Assembly (NCBI GenBank): GCA_029721435.1
Contig: CM056573.1
Location: forward strand, 47,156,501-47,220,500
Length of the DNA: 64,000 nt
Reading direction: 5' to 3'
Source: Gymnothorax reevesii
Taxonomy: Eukaryota > Chordata > Actinopteri > Anguilliformes > Muraenidae
Positions 48,901-56,483 of this stretch are shown here, one piece after another. The notes beneath the pieces are model-generated. The model did no database searches and was not told the DNA's origin. It saw only the letters and a program-made list of their open reading frames with translations. Position 1 is the stretch's first letter, and every line of letters starts with the position of its first letter. Both the position numbers and the translations under genes were made by a program.

Positions 48901-49269
48901 GGCGGAATGACACAGCCCCCGGGTGACGTGCCCTGCAGTCCTCCCACCACAAGAGGGCGCAGCCGCAGTGCGGTGGCGTTCTCCTGTGGCGGAATGACAA
49001 GGCCCCCGGGTGGCGTGCTTATTTTGACAGATTTGGCTTTCTTTATTTTTAGCTGCGCCCTCGGCACTCGGCCTGGCTGCGACAGCGGGACACAATTTAT
49101 TCTCTTTGTGAAAACATTTGTGTATGTGCGTGCTTGTGGACATGAGAGGGGGGCAACCGCTAAACCCCGCGACGTCAAATGTCCATCTCTCCCGGCTTGC
49201 ACTGGCACGGTCCGAGGCAGCTGGGAGATAGGGGCGTGGGGAGCCCCTGGGTGCACGCCCGAAAGCCAA
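45967..49269 (-). CDS. DIRS tyrosine recombinase (C-terminal third of a long open frame)
   Basis: The frame is open for 1100 codons, but only about residues 760-1100 (below ~47000) look like protein. A core-binding part (STRSLYDCKWRVFEGWC, AILSFLQDLIDKGKA, STIKVYLAAIAA) precedes the catalytic domain. That domain has Arg923 (SAKRVSDIHAL), His1048 and Arg1051 (HSTRGLAASW), and the nucleophile Tyr1084 (FVRFYKLDV), the R..HxxR..Y set of tyrosine recombinases. In DIRS this enzyme inserts the circular cDNA instead of an integrase. The upstream 750 codons overlap the reverse transcriptase in another frame and are probably a GC-driven open reading. The real start is likely near 47000, just before the pol stop at 46935. 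Confidence 0.92.
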   Translation of the reverse strand: MAFGRAPRGSPRPYLPAASDRASASRERWTFDVAGFSGCPPLMSTSTHIHKCFHKENKLCPAVAARPSAEGAAKNKESQICQNKHATRGPCHSATGERHRTAAAPSCGGRTAGHVTRGLCHSATRGRHRTAAGPSCGGRAAVHITSRPQMAEMGRTGSPTLGVEDDFEGVQAAIRRCPPAIRRRYTLPGAGRVSSCFTGGNFLTVKQRSNLCRPSRTMSERFLLQVFPSPQTGGERYSPYPGFTGSEQISQEVQVQDAHTRIPVASCTSERLVHFNRSERRVLPHSNLSSPQKVSEVRFPGDLLRVSRAPFRSVIKPEGVRAVHGGSNSPAETAGHPSGHLPGRLAAFSAIGAGSQGAHAYSHTAPSRSGFCDKRGEKHAVPSARCYLSGVIPEFGVFHSSPLGGTGESFQGMPRAFLSRQVCSIQIVSSVTRSDGVCHPRDPSRSPPHERIPALGGLMRARSRASRHAESLGYTGMRQGAASLADSVLSDPGGPNGLGPVQEGGHYRRQPDGLGRNSRGPVCEGPLECGPPAVSHKFSGTFSGVPLPETFPSISHGSSCPGENGQYDDGGVHQPSGGVALPSVAHVGTQTDPVELRPSPLLESDARPGGLEHRRGPIVQGCAGVWGVDSAPGDCGTDMGPVRSGRGRSVRGERKRAVRAVLLSARHGCSPWHRRTSARLAARASLRVPSPGLDIPHSVQSEGTWSRTDIDCSALAGDALASGNISVTVRSALAAPAAQGPAIAGGGGDPPPAPGTPGVVGVAPEWLSLSAVGLSQRVISTIQNARAPSTRSLYDCKWRVFEGWCHRNGHVSFQCPVSAILSFLQDLIDKGKAFSTIKVYLAAIAACHVGFEKRTASQHPLVCRFMKGARRLLPVSRPLVPPWDLAVVLEGLKGPPFEPLEGADLKHVSFKAVLLLALASAKRVSDIHALSVHPSCAQLFPGDVRLILRPNPAFVPKVVGSCSPIDLLAFAASTEEQQSHALCPVRAVRMYMDRTRGFRRSDQLFVSWANPHKGKPITKQRLSHWVVEAIALAYTCRGLQPPVGMRAHSTRGLAASWALFRGVSVQDICAAASWSSPLTFVRFYKLDVSAPCVARAVLLS

Positions 49270-49310
49270 ACAGGTGGAGCCGGAGAACGGGGAACTTCCA
49301 GCTGCGTCAC
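46935..49310 (-). CDS. DIRS polyprotein: reverse transcriptase, RNase H, methyltransferase-like tail
   Basis: The open frame has 791 codons. Residues ~102-159 are two copies of a 30-residue repeat (IPPQE.ATALRL.PLV). Reverse transcriptase is at ~210-410: LVPKRGGNGIRPILDLRALN, SIDLKDAYFHIPI, LPFGLSLSPRVF and the catalytic YLDD at 355-358. RNase H is at ~515-635, with Asp522 (TTDAS), Glu554 (LELSA), Asp579 (VRTDNTT) and Asp630 (TGADLLSR). The C-terminal part (~645-791; VDLFAARENAQCALFYS, then AFPPLALI and HWLAEIYRLL) fits the region described in DIRS as a DAM-like methyltransferase, though the catalytic motif is weak. The domains are uninterrupted. The first Met may not be the true start. Confidence 0.95.
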   Translation of the reverse strand: MTQLEVPRSPAPPVWLSGVHPGAPHAPISQLPRTVPVQAGRDGHLTSRGLAVAPLSCPQARTYTNVFTKRINCVPLSQPGRVPRAQLKIKKAKSVKISTPPGGLVIPPQENATALRLRPLVVGGLQGTSPGGCVIPPQEGATALRLGPLVVEGLRCTSPLALRWRRWVALAAPPWVLRTISRGYRLQFAAVPPRFAGVIHSQARGESARVLQEEIFSLLNKGAICVVPPAQCQSGFYSRYFLVPKRGGNGIRPILDLRALNKYLRKYKFRMLTHASLLRLVRQNDWFTSIDLKDAYFHIPIYPPHRKFLRFAFQGICYEYRVLPFGLSLSPRVFVRCTEAAIAPLRRRGIRLATYLDDWLLLAQSEQEARAHTRILTQHLVDLGFVINAEKSMLSPAQDAIFLGLSLNSVSFTARLSAERVRAFRACLALFYPGRFVPFRLCLRLLGLMASAILVIRLGRLHMREFQLWVASCGLDPVRHGTRRVLVTLECARALRHWRTPSFLTQGVPMGSVLSRKVVTTDASLTGWGGIHGGQSVRGRWSVGLQQSHINFLELSAVFLSLKHFLPSLMGHHVLVRTDNTTTVAYINRQGGLRSRQLHMLARKLILWSCGRLLSLRATHVPGVLNTGADLLSRGAPVYGEWTLHPEIVEQIWARFGRAAVDLFAARENAQCALFYSLRGMDAPLGIDALAHVWPHELLYAFPPLALISPTLSRVRERGHALILIAPHWPAMHWLAEIYRLLCAQPWQLPLRRDLLSQGGGAILHPHPERLALWAWPLSGSVSRLWDCHSV
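48838..49012. repeat. Tandem 90-bp duplication inside DIRS with CTCF-like motifs
   Basis: Two ~90-bp units (starting near 48845 and 48932) share CCACCACAAGAGGG, AGCCGCAGTGCGGTGGCG and TGTGGCGGAATGACA. The period is a multiple of three and so adds a repeated 30 residues to both overlapping frames. Each unit holds CCACAAGAGGGCSC and, facing it, an inverse copy (GCGCCCTCTTGTGG in unit 1, a changed one in unit 2), so a stem can form. The 14-mer resembles the vertebrate CTCF core (CCASYAGRGGGCRC). Confidence 0.75.
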
Positions 49311-49328
49311 CAGAGGAGAGAGGGGGAG

Positions 49329-50885
49329 TCAGGCCGCTCTCTTCTTTTTCCTGGCCTGGCTGCTGGCGGTGTGCGCGGGTCGCGCAGGCGCAGCTACAGC
49401 CGGGGCCGAGGGCTTTTTAGGCCAGCCGGGCCGACCTGGCGGAGCAGGCGGGGCGGGCTGAGGCCTCCGCAGTTTCGGCATTTTAAACTGCGAATCCTGT
49501 GAAGCAGCCTGTGCAAAGGTCTTACGCTGAGCAGGCGGAAGAGGAGCAGGGGGCTTTCGAGGGAGGCAGAGCTTGAGAGCTTCATCCTCCTTCTTTTTAG
49601 CTTCGCACCGCCGTTGCATAGAAGCCAACGCGGAACCGAAGATCCCCTCCGGGACAATGGGCATGTCCAGGATGTCATCCTTCTCCCTGTCCGACAGGTT
49701 GGCGAGGTTGAGCCACCGCGCCCGTTCCTGTAGGACCATAGTCCCCAGCGCTTTTCCCGTGGCCTGGACCGCGCAGCGTTGGACACGGAGACACAGGTCG
49801 GTGACGACCGGTATTTCCTCCCATGTAGCTGGGTCCTGAGTTAGCACAAAATCCTCGCACAACTCAGCCTGATAAGCCGTGAGCAGGGAGAGGACATTGA
49901 GCGCTCTGGCCGAAAGCGCAGCCGCCTTATACACCTTCTCAGTCAAGGCTGACTGAAAACGGTCCGACTTGGACGGCAGACTGGGGCTCCGGGAGGACAC
50001 CGCTGACAGGCGGGGGTGAAGGTGCGCTGCCACGAGTGGCTCCATCGGAGGCATGCGGAGCAGACCCAGGCTCTCCATCGCCTCACAATCGAGGGACGAG
50101 GCACCGGGAACTGGGCTCCTGCTGCTATAAGGGCGGTCTTTCCAAGAGCGCGCAACCTCATCTAGCAGCTCCGGGAAGACGGGGAGAAGTTGTTTCGTCG
50201 CACTCTTAGCCAAGGGCAATTTCTTCCCCTCGTAGCGGGATCTGGTGGTCTCAGCTACGACAACGGGCCAGGGGATGTTCAGCCGGACAGCAGCGCGTTT
50301 GCACACGTCGAGCATGTCGGAGCTGGGGAGAGGAGAAGCTGGTATGCTACTCTCATCTCCATCCCGAGAGGTGACGGAGGCCGCGGGCTGCGCGGCCCGA
50401 GCCGGAGTAATGAAGACGTCGTCATCTTCCTCATCCTCTGATATGAGGAGTTCAGAGACGCCATCTTCATCGTCCCCATAGTCCAGTTCTAGGACGTCTT
50501 CCTCACACGGGGGATCCGCGGCTAGGTCGAGCTGGGAGCCCCAGCTGGCGCTAGCCTCCGGAATCGCCGCCGTAGCGACCGCCAAATCCTGCTTGCCCTC
50601 GGCGGCAGCACCGTCGGAGGGGAGGAGGGGGTCGATTCCAGACAAGCTAGCCTGGCGGGCTAGCCGTCTGCGGAGACTTTTCGCTGTAAACACCGCGCAG
50701 TGTTGGCACGAGCCGGGAAGTTCGAAAGCCATACGGGCGTGTTCCAGCCCCAGGCAGCTCGAGCAGACCTGGTGTGGATCTTTACTCGAGATCTTGTTCC
50801 CACAGCGACAGGGACGGGTCCCGGAGTCTCCGTACCCCTTGGTATGGGGGTTTTGGGCCTCCATTCCTAGCCAGCTGGTGTGCAA
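49329..50885 (-). CDS. DIRS gag-like protein
   Basis: This 518-codon frame is the first gene of the DIRS element. Near the N-terminus is a Cys-rich segment (CRCGNKISS, then HQVCSSCLGLEHA, then CQHC) that could bind zinc. This arrangement is typical of the first frame of fish DIRS elements. An acidic, Ser-rich linker follows (residues ~100-160), then a helical middle, and a very basic Pro/Ala-rich C-terminus (RRPQPAPPAPPGRPGWPKK ... RKKKR) suited to nucleic-acid binding. The second Met (MEAQNPHTKGYGDSG, eight residues in) is a better start than the first. It ends 19 bases before the pol frame's first Met. The role in packaging is inferred from position. Confidence 0.88.
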   Translation of the reverse strand: MHTSWLGMEAQNPHTKGYGDSGTRPCRCGNKISSKDPHQVCSSCLGLEHARMAFELPGSCQHCAVFTAKSLRRRLARQASLSGIDPLLPSDGAAAEGKQDLAVATAAIPEASASWGSQLDLAADPPCEEDVLELDYGDDEDGVSELLISEDEEDDDVFITPARAAQPAASVTSRDGDESSIPASPLPSSDMLDVCKRAAVRLNIPWPVVVAETTRSRYEGKKLPLAKSATKQLLPVFPELLDEVARSWKDRPYSSRSPVPGASSLDCEAMESLGLLRMPPMEPLVAAHLHPRLSAVSSRSPSLPSKSDRFQSALTEKVYKAAALSARALNVLSLLTAYQAELCEDFVLTQDPATWEEIPVVTDLCLRVQRCAVQATGKALGTMVLQERARWLNLANLSDREKDDILDMPIVPEGIFGSALASMQRRCEAKKKEDEALKLCLPRKPPAPLPPAQRKTFAQAASQDSQFKMPKLRRPQPAPPAPPGRPGWPKKPSAPAVAAPARPAHTASSQARKKKRAA

Positions 50886-50901
50886 GCCGGGAGACGAGGC
50901 A

Positions 50902-51105
50902 GAAAACCGAGAGGTAGCTGGTGTGCTAGCGCTCGGAGCTCGACGTGCCGTGGTGGGGCGTCGAGTGAAGAAAACCGAGAGGTAGCTGGTGTGCTAGCGC
51001 TCGGAGCTCGACGTGCCGTGGTGGGGCGTCGAGTGAAGAAAACCGAGAGGTAGCTGGTGTGCTAGCCTTCGGTACTCGACGTGCCGTGGTGAGGCGTCGA
51101 GGACA
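50902..51105. repeat. 68-bp tandem repeat, three units, in the DIRS leader
   Basis: GAAAACCGAGAGGTAGCTGG starts at 50902, 50970 and 51038, giving a 68-bp period. The first two units are almost identical, and the third differs (CCTTCGGTACTC for GCGCTCGGAGCTC). It lies between the right terminal repeat and the gag-like frame, so it is in the transcript leader. Repeat expansion there is compatible with promoter or leader variation, but no function is shown. Confidence 0.92.
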
Positions 51106-51257
51106 GTGCTGACCAAGCCGTGTAGGGCGGGAGAGCACTGAGTCCGGTCTGGTGTGACCGACGAAGCAAAAAGGTATCCAAAACTAGTAGCGCCCGGCGA
51201 CAGAAAATCCGTCTGTGGACAGTTCAGCTAACTAGCCCTGGACGCGAGATATGCTCC

Positions 51258-51445
51258 GAGTGAGAAGAGGTGTTTGAATGACGTGGTGCCGTCCGCATGA
51301 GCTATTTAAGGTGGGTGTACCACCTGGGCGGACGGACACGTTCACCAGCCAATCAGGATTGGCGTAATGAGATTAATGCTTCTGAGGCTGCAGCGAGGCG
51401 TGCATCCCATAGTGAGACATCGAGCGAAATATTATGAAAGAGAAC
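51258..51445. repeat. DIRS inverted terminal repeat, right (5' side of the genes)
   Basis: Inverted copy of 45607-45777, from CGAGTGAGAAGAGGTG to CCCATAGTGAGACATC. It then has its own tip GAGCGAAATATTATGAAAGA ending GAAC. A promoter would be expected in or near it, as it is the upstream end of the transcript. TATTTAAG (51301-51308) is a possible TATA-like word. Confidence 0.9.
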
Positions 51446-52017
51446 TGCCTTTTTAGTAGTGTATAATCACATGAAAACAATAATCTTTGAGTTTCATTTT
51501 GCTTAGAATAAGCCCTTTAAATCTACATGGGAGCGGGTCCACCTCCTTGGAGGCCGCTGTGTTGAGCCGCCATTTTTTCTACAGTAGCCCAGAACGGCAA
51601 ATAGTAAACAAATAAAGCACCGACACAAGAGAGTGCCTTTCATGTTTTTGCCAGTCTTGCGGCCACTGTAGGTGTTCTGAGAAAAGGAATGGTCAGTTAG
51701 TTTCAATCTATAATCTGACCACTAGACGGCTCTAAATCTTACACACTGATCCTTTAAATGCTCACAATTCTTTGCTTTGCGATCTTGAATGGACTATTTT
51801 TGAAAACCGCTTTGCCCCGACAACCTCTGTACCTCCGCCAAACATTCAGTAGCGTGGGTCCACACACGATTGCAGACTCGTACCCATGGTTACCGTTCCC
51901 TACTGTTCTGACGTATTCGAATCCCGACTCATTCCTGAACTGTTCAGGAACAGTCAAGAACAGAGATTCGAATACAGCCCAGGGTTACGCAGCTATCACG
52001 TGACTGAAAACTATGAA
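51446..52017. other. Right part of the TTAA MITE, then unassigned spacer
   Basis: 51446-51757 is the right part of the MITE interrupted by the DIRS element. 51758-52017 has no supported feature, apart from a short inverted motif around 51930-51965 (CTGAACTGTTCAG). Confidence 0.5.
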
Positions 52018-52465
52018 TAGTGAGTTGTGAATCCAAAGAATGATATTTATTGAAAACAGGAGGCATGGAACCAACATAGAAACAGATCAAGAGCCTGAAA
52101 CATGTGGTATGGGAACAGGCATTAAACAATGGACCAAAATAAGAAGATACAGGGCTGACGAGAGAACGAGGAACACCTGAGCAGAACAGGGAGGGAACAA
52201 AGCATGAACATGAGACATTGGACATGGCTAAATGACATAACAAGCCCATTAAGAAAATGGGTGTGCTCAGCTAAGTACCAATGAAGTACGCAGATTGAAG
52301 GAAGCATGAAAAAGTTACGAGGCAAAGTAAAGCAAGATCTGAAATAATATCGAAGTTGGAAATCATGAAAATTAACACCCTACCTAAATTAGTAATATTA
52401 GTAAAGTGCGTGTCTAAAAAAAACGCCTCCCTTGAATGTTAGTAGATGTTAGTGGTACTACAGAG
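52018..52465 (-). mobile_element. Old LTR (copy C), left half
   Basis: Plus-strand words CATTAAGAAAATGGGTGTG, AAGTACCAATGAAGTACGCA, GCAAGATCTGAAATA and AATTAGTAATATTAGTAAAG follow the order and orientation of solo LTR A with many differences. An inverted AATAAA (TTTATTG, ~52047) lies near the left end. The match breaks at GTTAGTGGTAC (~52463). The rest of the LTR resumes 9.1 kb away at 61567. The 8-bp direct repeat TAGTGAGT occurs at 52018-52025 and at 61796-61803, just outside the two halves, and may be related to the original target duplication. Confidence 0.7.
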
Positions 52466-53298
52466 ATACCAAGTCTCACGCATTCGGTGTAGGTCTCACG
52501 CATTTTTTAGGCTTATTCACCGTACCCCGCAATTATTTATCGGATGCTTAGTGATATTCTCACGCGGTATTAAAATCCTTGTGCATTGAACTTTCAGTTT
52601 CACTTGCGTAAAGGTGCACCTCACCACAAGCAACATGGAAAGCGATTATGACTCCGGACTTCCTGTGCTTCTCCTTACTCAGGGATTGGAAACAATGCAT
52701 CTGTTTCATGATGGTTTCAATTGTTTCAATGAAATAAGACCATTTGAAACATCTCTTTGCAATTTCCATCCCTCAGTAAAGACAAGCCTGAGAATTCCCA
52801 AGTCATCATCAATTTCCATGTCACTAGTGGAGAAATCCACCGTAATGCTCGTGAAACTGATTGACTTTGGGGTCTATTCTCCCATAAGTGCGTTAGTCCT
52901 TTTGTACGCGATTCAAGTGAAGCGCTTTTGAGTTACGTGTATTCTCCCCTACTCGCTTTGATCACGCCCACAGCGCTTAACTTCAGAATGTAGGCGGCCT
53001 TATGAGAAAGGTGTGACTAATCCAAAAGAGAGGCAGACTCTGTACAAAGCTCATTTATTATAGCTATCAGGAAAAAAAGATACAAGGATTTTCTGATTAA
53101 CCATGAAAATGCAGGTGTTGTCCATGGAAAACGCAAACCAGACATTAAATTTGAATATCGTGGGCCTGCTGTTAGAATCTCGTATCTCCAAACTGATAAG
53201 AAATAAAAACTTGTATGTCCACCATTCTTACATGCAGAATTAAACAATTCTTTTATTTTAAATTATATTTATCAATTTATATTATTATTATTTTTATT

Positions 53299-53302
<4 letters not shown>

Positions 53303-53356
<54 letters not shown>
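53303..53356. repeat. (AT)n microsatellite
   Basis: An AT run of more than 50 bp directly left of the Tc1 element, which may have inserted in it. Confidence 0.97.
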
Positions 53357-53365
<9 letters not shown>

Positions 53366-53367
53366 AA

Positions 53368-54996
53368 CACTCAACAAAAATATAAACGCAACACTTTTGT
53401 TTTTGCTCCCATTTGTCATGAGATGGACTCAAAGATCTAAAATTCATTCCAGATACACAATATTACCATTTCTCTCAAACATTGTTCACAAATCTGTCTA
53501 AATGTGTGATAGTGAGCACTTTTGCTTTGCTGAGACAATCCATCCCACCTCACAGGTGTGCCACATCAAGATGCTCATCAGACACCATGATTAGTGCACA
53601 GGTGTACCTTAGACTGTCCACAATAAAAGGCCACTCAGTGTGCAGTTTTTGCTTTATTGGGGGTCTGGGGACTCAGAACCAGTCAGTATCTGGTGTGACC
53701 ACCATTTGCCTCATGCAGTGCAACACATCTTCTTCGCATAGAGTTTATCAGATAGTCAATTGTGGCCTGTGGAATGTTGGTCCACTCCTCTTCAATGGCT
53801 GTGCGAAGTAGCTGGATATTAATGGGAACTGGTACGTGCTGTCGTATACGCCGGTCAAGCGCATCCCAAACATGCTCAATGGGTGACATGTCCGGTGAGT
53901 ATGCTGGCCATGCAAGAACTGGGACATTTTCAGCTTCCAAGAATTGTGTACAGATCCTTGCTACATGGGGCCGTGCATTATCTTGCTGAAACATGAGGTG
54001 ATGTTCATGGATGTATGGCACAACAATGGGCCTCAGGATCTCATCACGGTATCTCTGTGCATTCAAAATGCCATCAATAAAATGCACCTGTGTTCTTCGT
54101 CCATAACAGATGCCTGCCCATACCATAACCCCACCACCCCCATAGGCCACTCGATCCACGACATTGACATCAGCAAAGCCCTCACCCACACGACGCCACA
54201 CATGCTGTCTGCCATCTGCCCTGAACAATGTAAACCGAGATTCATCCGTGAAGAGAACACCTCTCCAACGTGCCAGACGCCATCGAATGTGAGCATTTGC
54301 CCACTCAAGTCTGTTACGGCGACGATCTGGAGTCAGGTTAAGACCCTGATGAGGACGACGAGCATGCAGTTGAGCTTCCCTGAGACGGTTTCTGACAGTT
54401 TGTGCAGAAATTCTTTGGTTATGCAAACCAATTGTTTCAGCAGCTGTCTGAGTAGCTGGTCTCAGATGATCTTGGAGGTGAACCTGCTGTATGTGGAGGT
54501 CCTGGGCTGGTGTGGTTACACGTGGTCTGCGGTTGTGAGGCTGGTTGGATGTACTGCCATATTCTCTGAAACGCCTTTGGAGACAGCTTATGGTGGAGAA
54601 ATGAACATTCAATGCCCGAGCAACAGATCTCGTTGACATTCCTGCTGTCAGCATGCCAACTGCACGCTCCCTCAATGCTTGCGCCATCTGTGGCATTTTG
54701 CTGTGAGACAAAACTGCACATTTCAGAGTGGCCTTTTATTGTGGGCAGTGAAAGGTACACCTGCACACTTATCATGGTGTCTGATGAGCATCTTGATGTG
54801 GCACACCTGTGAGGTGGGATGGATTGTCTCAGCAAAGCAAAAGTGCTCACTATCACACATTTAGACAGATTTGTGAACAATGTTTGAGAGGAATGATGAT
54901 ATTGTGTATCTGGAATGAATTTTAGATCTTTGAGTCCATCTCATGACAAATGGGAGCAAAAACAAAAGTGTTGCGTTTATACTTTTGTTGAGTGTA
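53368..54996 (-). mobile_element. Complete Tc1 element with ~265-bp inverted ends
   Basis: Left end CACTCAACAAAAATATAAAC and right end (read inward) CACTCAACAAAAGTATAAAC. Both continue through GCAACACTTTTGTTTTTGCTC to the AATAAAAGGCCACTC region, so the arms are about 265 bp and closely similar. The right border is TA (54995-54996). On the left the expected TA reads AA with TA two bases away, a likely mutation in the adjoining (AT)n. The transposase between the ends is intact, so this copy may still be mobile or mobilisable. Confidence 0.93.
53683..54711 (-). CDS. Tc1 transposase, full length and open
   Basis: A 342-codon frame without stops, the normal size for Tc1 transposases (~340). The likely initiator is the second Met (MPQMAQALRERAVGM), as in related proteins. 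Order: helix-turn-helix (MSTRSVARALNVHFSTIS), basic linker (PHNRRPRVTTPAQ), second helix-turn-helix (ISAQTVRNRLREAQLHAR), then the DDE core: Asp in FTDESRFTL, Gly-rich strand GGGGVMVW, Asp in FQQDNARPH and Glu in MSPIEHVWD. Exactly 34 residues lie between the last two (DD34E). It ends GGHTRY, the usual Tc1 terminus. It cuts the element out and joins it at TA. Expression cannot be judged. Confidence 0.95.
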   Translation of the reverse strand: MSHSKMPQMAQALRERAVGMLTAGMSTRSVARALNVHFSTISCLQRRFREYGSTSNQPHNRRPRVTTPAQDLHIQQVHLQDHLRPATQTAAETIGLHNQRISAQTVRNRLREAQLHARRPHQGLNLTPDRRRNRLEWANAHIRWRLARWRGVLFTDESRFTLFRADGRQHVWRRVGEGFADVNVVDRVAYGGGGVMVWAGICYGRRTQVHFIDGILNAQRYRDEILRPIVVPYIHEHHLMFQQDNARPHVARICTQFLEAENVPVLAWPAYSPDMSPIEHVWDALDRRIRQHVPVPINIQLLRTAIEEEWTNIPQATIDYLINSMRRRCVALHEANGGHTRY

Positions 54997-55059
54997 TGAT
55001 CATACAGAGTGGGTTGAGTATATATATATATATATATATATATTATGGCAAGCCAAACA

Positions 55060-55747
55060 GGAATTATATATTGAACTTTGATATATATACAATGAACTTT
55101 GATATATACAATGAACTTTGATATATATATGGAGTGAACTTTGATATATATACAATGAACTTTGATATATACAATGAACTTTGATATATATGGAATGAAC
55201 TTTGATATATATATGGAGTGAACTTTGATATATATACAATGAACTTTGATATATATGGAATGTATGTTGATATATATATATATGGAGTGAACTTTGATAT
55301 ATATACACTGTACTTTGATATATACAATGAACTTTGATATATATGGAATGAACTTTGATATATATATGGAGTGAACGTTGATATAAATACAATGAACTTT
55401 GATATATATACAATGAACTTTGATATATATGGAGTGAACTTTGATATATATGGAATAAACTTTGATATAAATACAATGACCTTTGATATATATAGAATGA
55501 ACTTTGATATATATAGAGTGAAGTTCGATATTTATGGAATGAACTTTGATATTTATACAATGAACTTTGATATATATGGAGTGAAGTTCGATATTTCTAG
55601 AATGAACTTCGATATATATAAAATAAACTTTGATATATATGGAGTGAACTTTGATATTTATAGAATGAACTTTGATGTATATGGAATGAACTTTGATATT
55701 TATAGAATGAACTTTGATATATATAAAATGAACTTTGATATATTTTG
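55060..55747. repeat. Left minisatellite arm, 19-23-bp unit
   Basis: About 30 units of TGAACTTTGATATATA with tails ACAA, GGAG, GGAA, AGAA or AAAA. The unit length varies because the number of TA steps varies. Towards the core the units diverge (TTCGATATTT, TTTGATGTAT). Confidence 0.92.
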
Positions 55748-56483
55748 AATGAAAAAAAAAAGATTTTGATTGAAAAATTCACACTGCTCGCTCTGTAACT
55801 TTCATATCACACCTGAACTCGTGGATGTCAATGACATAGAGGAAAAAATAAACAGTGCAAAGGCCCCTTTCCCGTGGTAAGTTGGCTTTCAAGGTGCACT
55901 AGGTTCCCGCAGATTTGTTACAATTTTTTAAAAATTATTATTCTAACTCGACAGTGATCAACAGTGCTATGAAACGCAAGATATTTGACAGATTGTATAG
56001 CGTTGTAATGAATGGGGAGTGATTTATATTCATTCGCTCACAACTAAAAAAATATTAATTTGGGAAATTTACATGAAAACGCCAAGTATTAAATTTATAT
56101 TGAATGAAAATGATTGATATATATACATCGAACTTCGATTTGCTACAAGGCACCACTTTGGTCAGCAATTTGGGGTCTTCTCCCTCAGGAGTACTTCTTT
56201 ACAGTCTGTTCGCTACCAGCATTATCAGCGCGGGAAGCGTCTTTTCTTTCGTAACCAAGCGAGGCCAGATTTCGCATTTTCTCATGGATATTCATGACGC
56301 AGGCGGGCCGCGAATTATTTTTCTCCAAACATTATGTCTTTTGCACCTTTTACTTGTCCTCTGATTGGTCAATCGTCATTGAAACTTATGAATGGGCAAG
56401 GTCATGTGGTAGAGTCCCTGACTTACGGTAGCGTATTGCTGCCATTCCTGAAAAAAAAACGGGTCTGTAATCCAAATCACGGC

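Larger units (their letters stand above)
45558..51445 (-). mobile_element. Complete-looking DIRS retrotransposon
   Basis: A 5.9-kb element with coding on the minus strand. Inverted terminal repeats of about 190-220 bp (45558-45777 and 51258-51445) share GATGTCTCACTATGGGATGC onward but have different outermost tips. An internal complementary region at 45800-45893 is the exact complement of the left tip (45558-45615) joined to the exact complement of the right tip (51408-51445). The join is at GTT, and AAC/GTT borders the element on both sides. This is the DIRS plan for circularisation and recombinase-mediated insertion without a target duplication. Composition is markedly GC-rich compared with the flanks. 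Confidence 0.95.
45496..51757. mobile_element. TTAA-flanked MITE, split by the DIRS element
   Basis: The left end is TTAAAGGAGCAGTGTGTAG followed by AATTTAG. The right end read inward is TTAAAGGATCAGTGTGTAAG then ATTTAG. Each is bounded by TTAA (45496-45499 and 51754-51757), which fits piggyBac- or Kolobok-type target sites. The MITE's own sequence is 45496-45557 and 51446-51757, about 370 bp. The remainder is the DIRS insertion, placed about 60 bp from the left end. There is no coding capacity. Confidence 0.82.

Noticed and set aside
46901..49502. Plus-strand frames of up to 270 codons across the DIRS element
   Set aside because: They are antisense shadows of the GC-rich gag, pol and recombinase genes with no recognisable domain.
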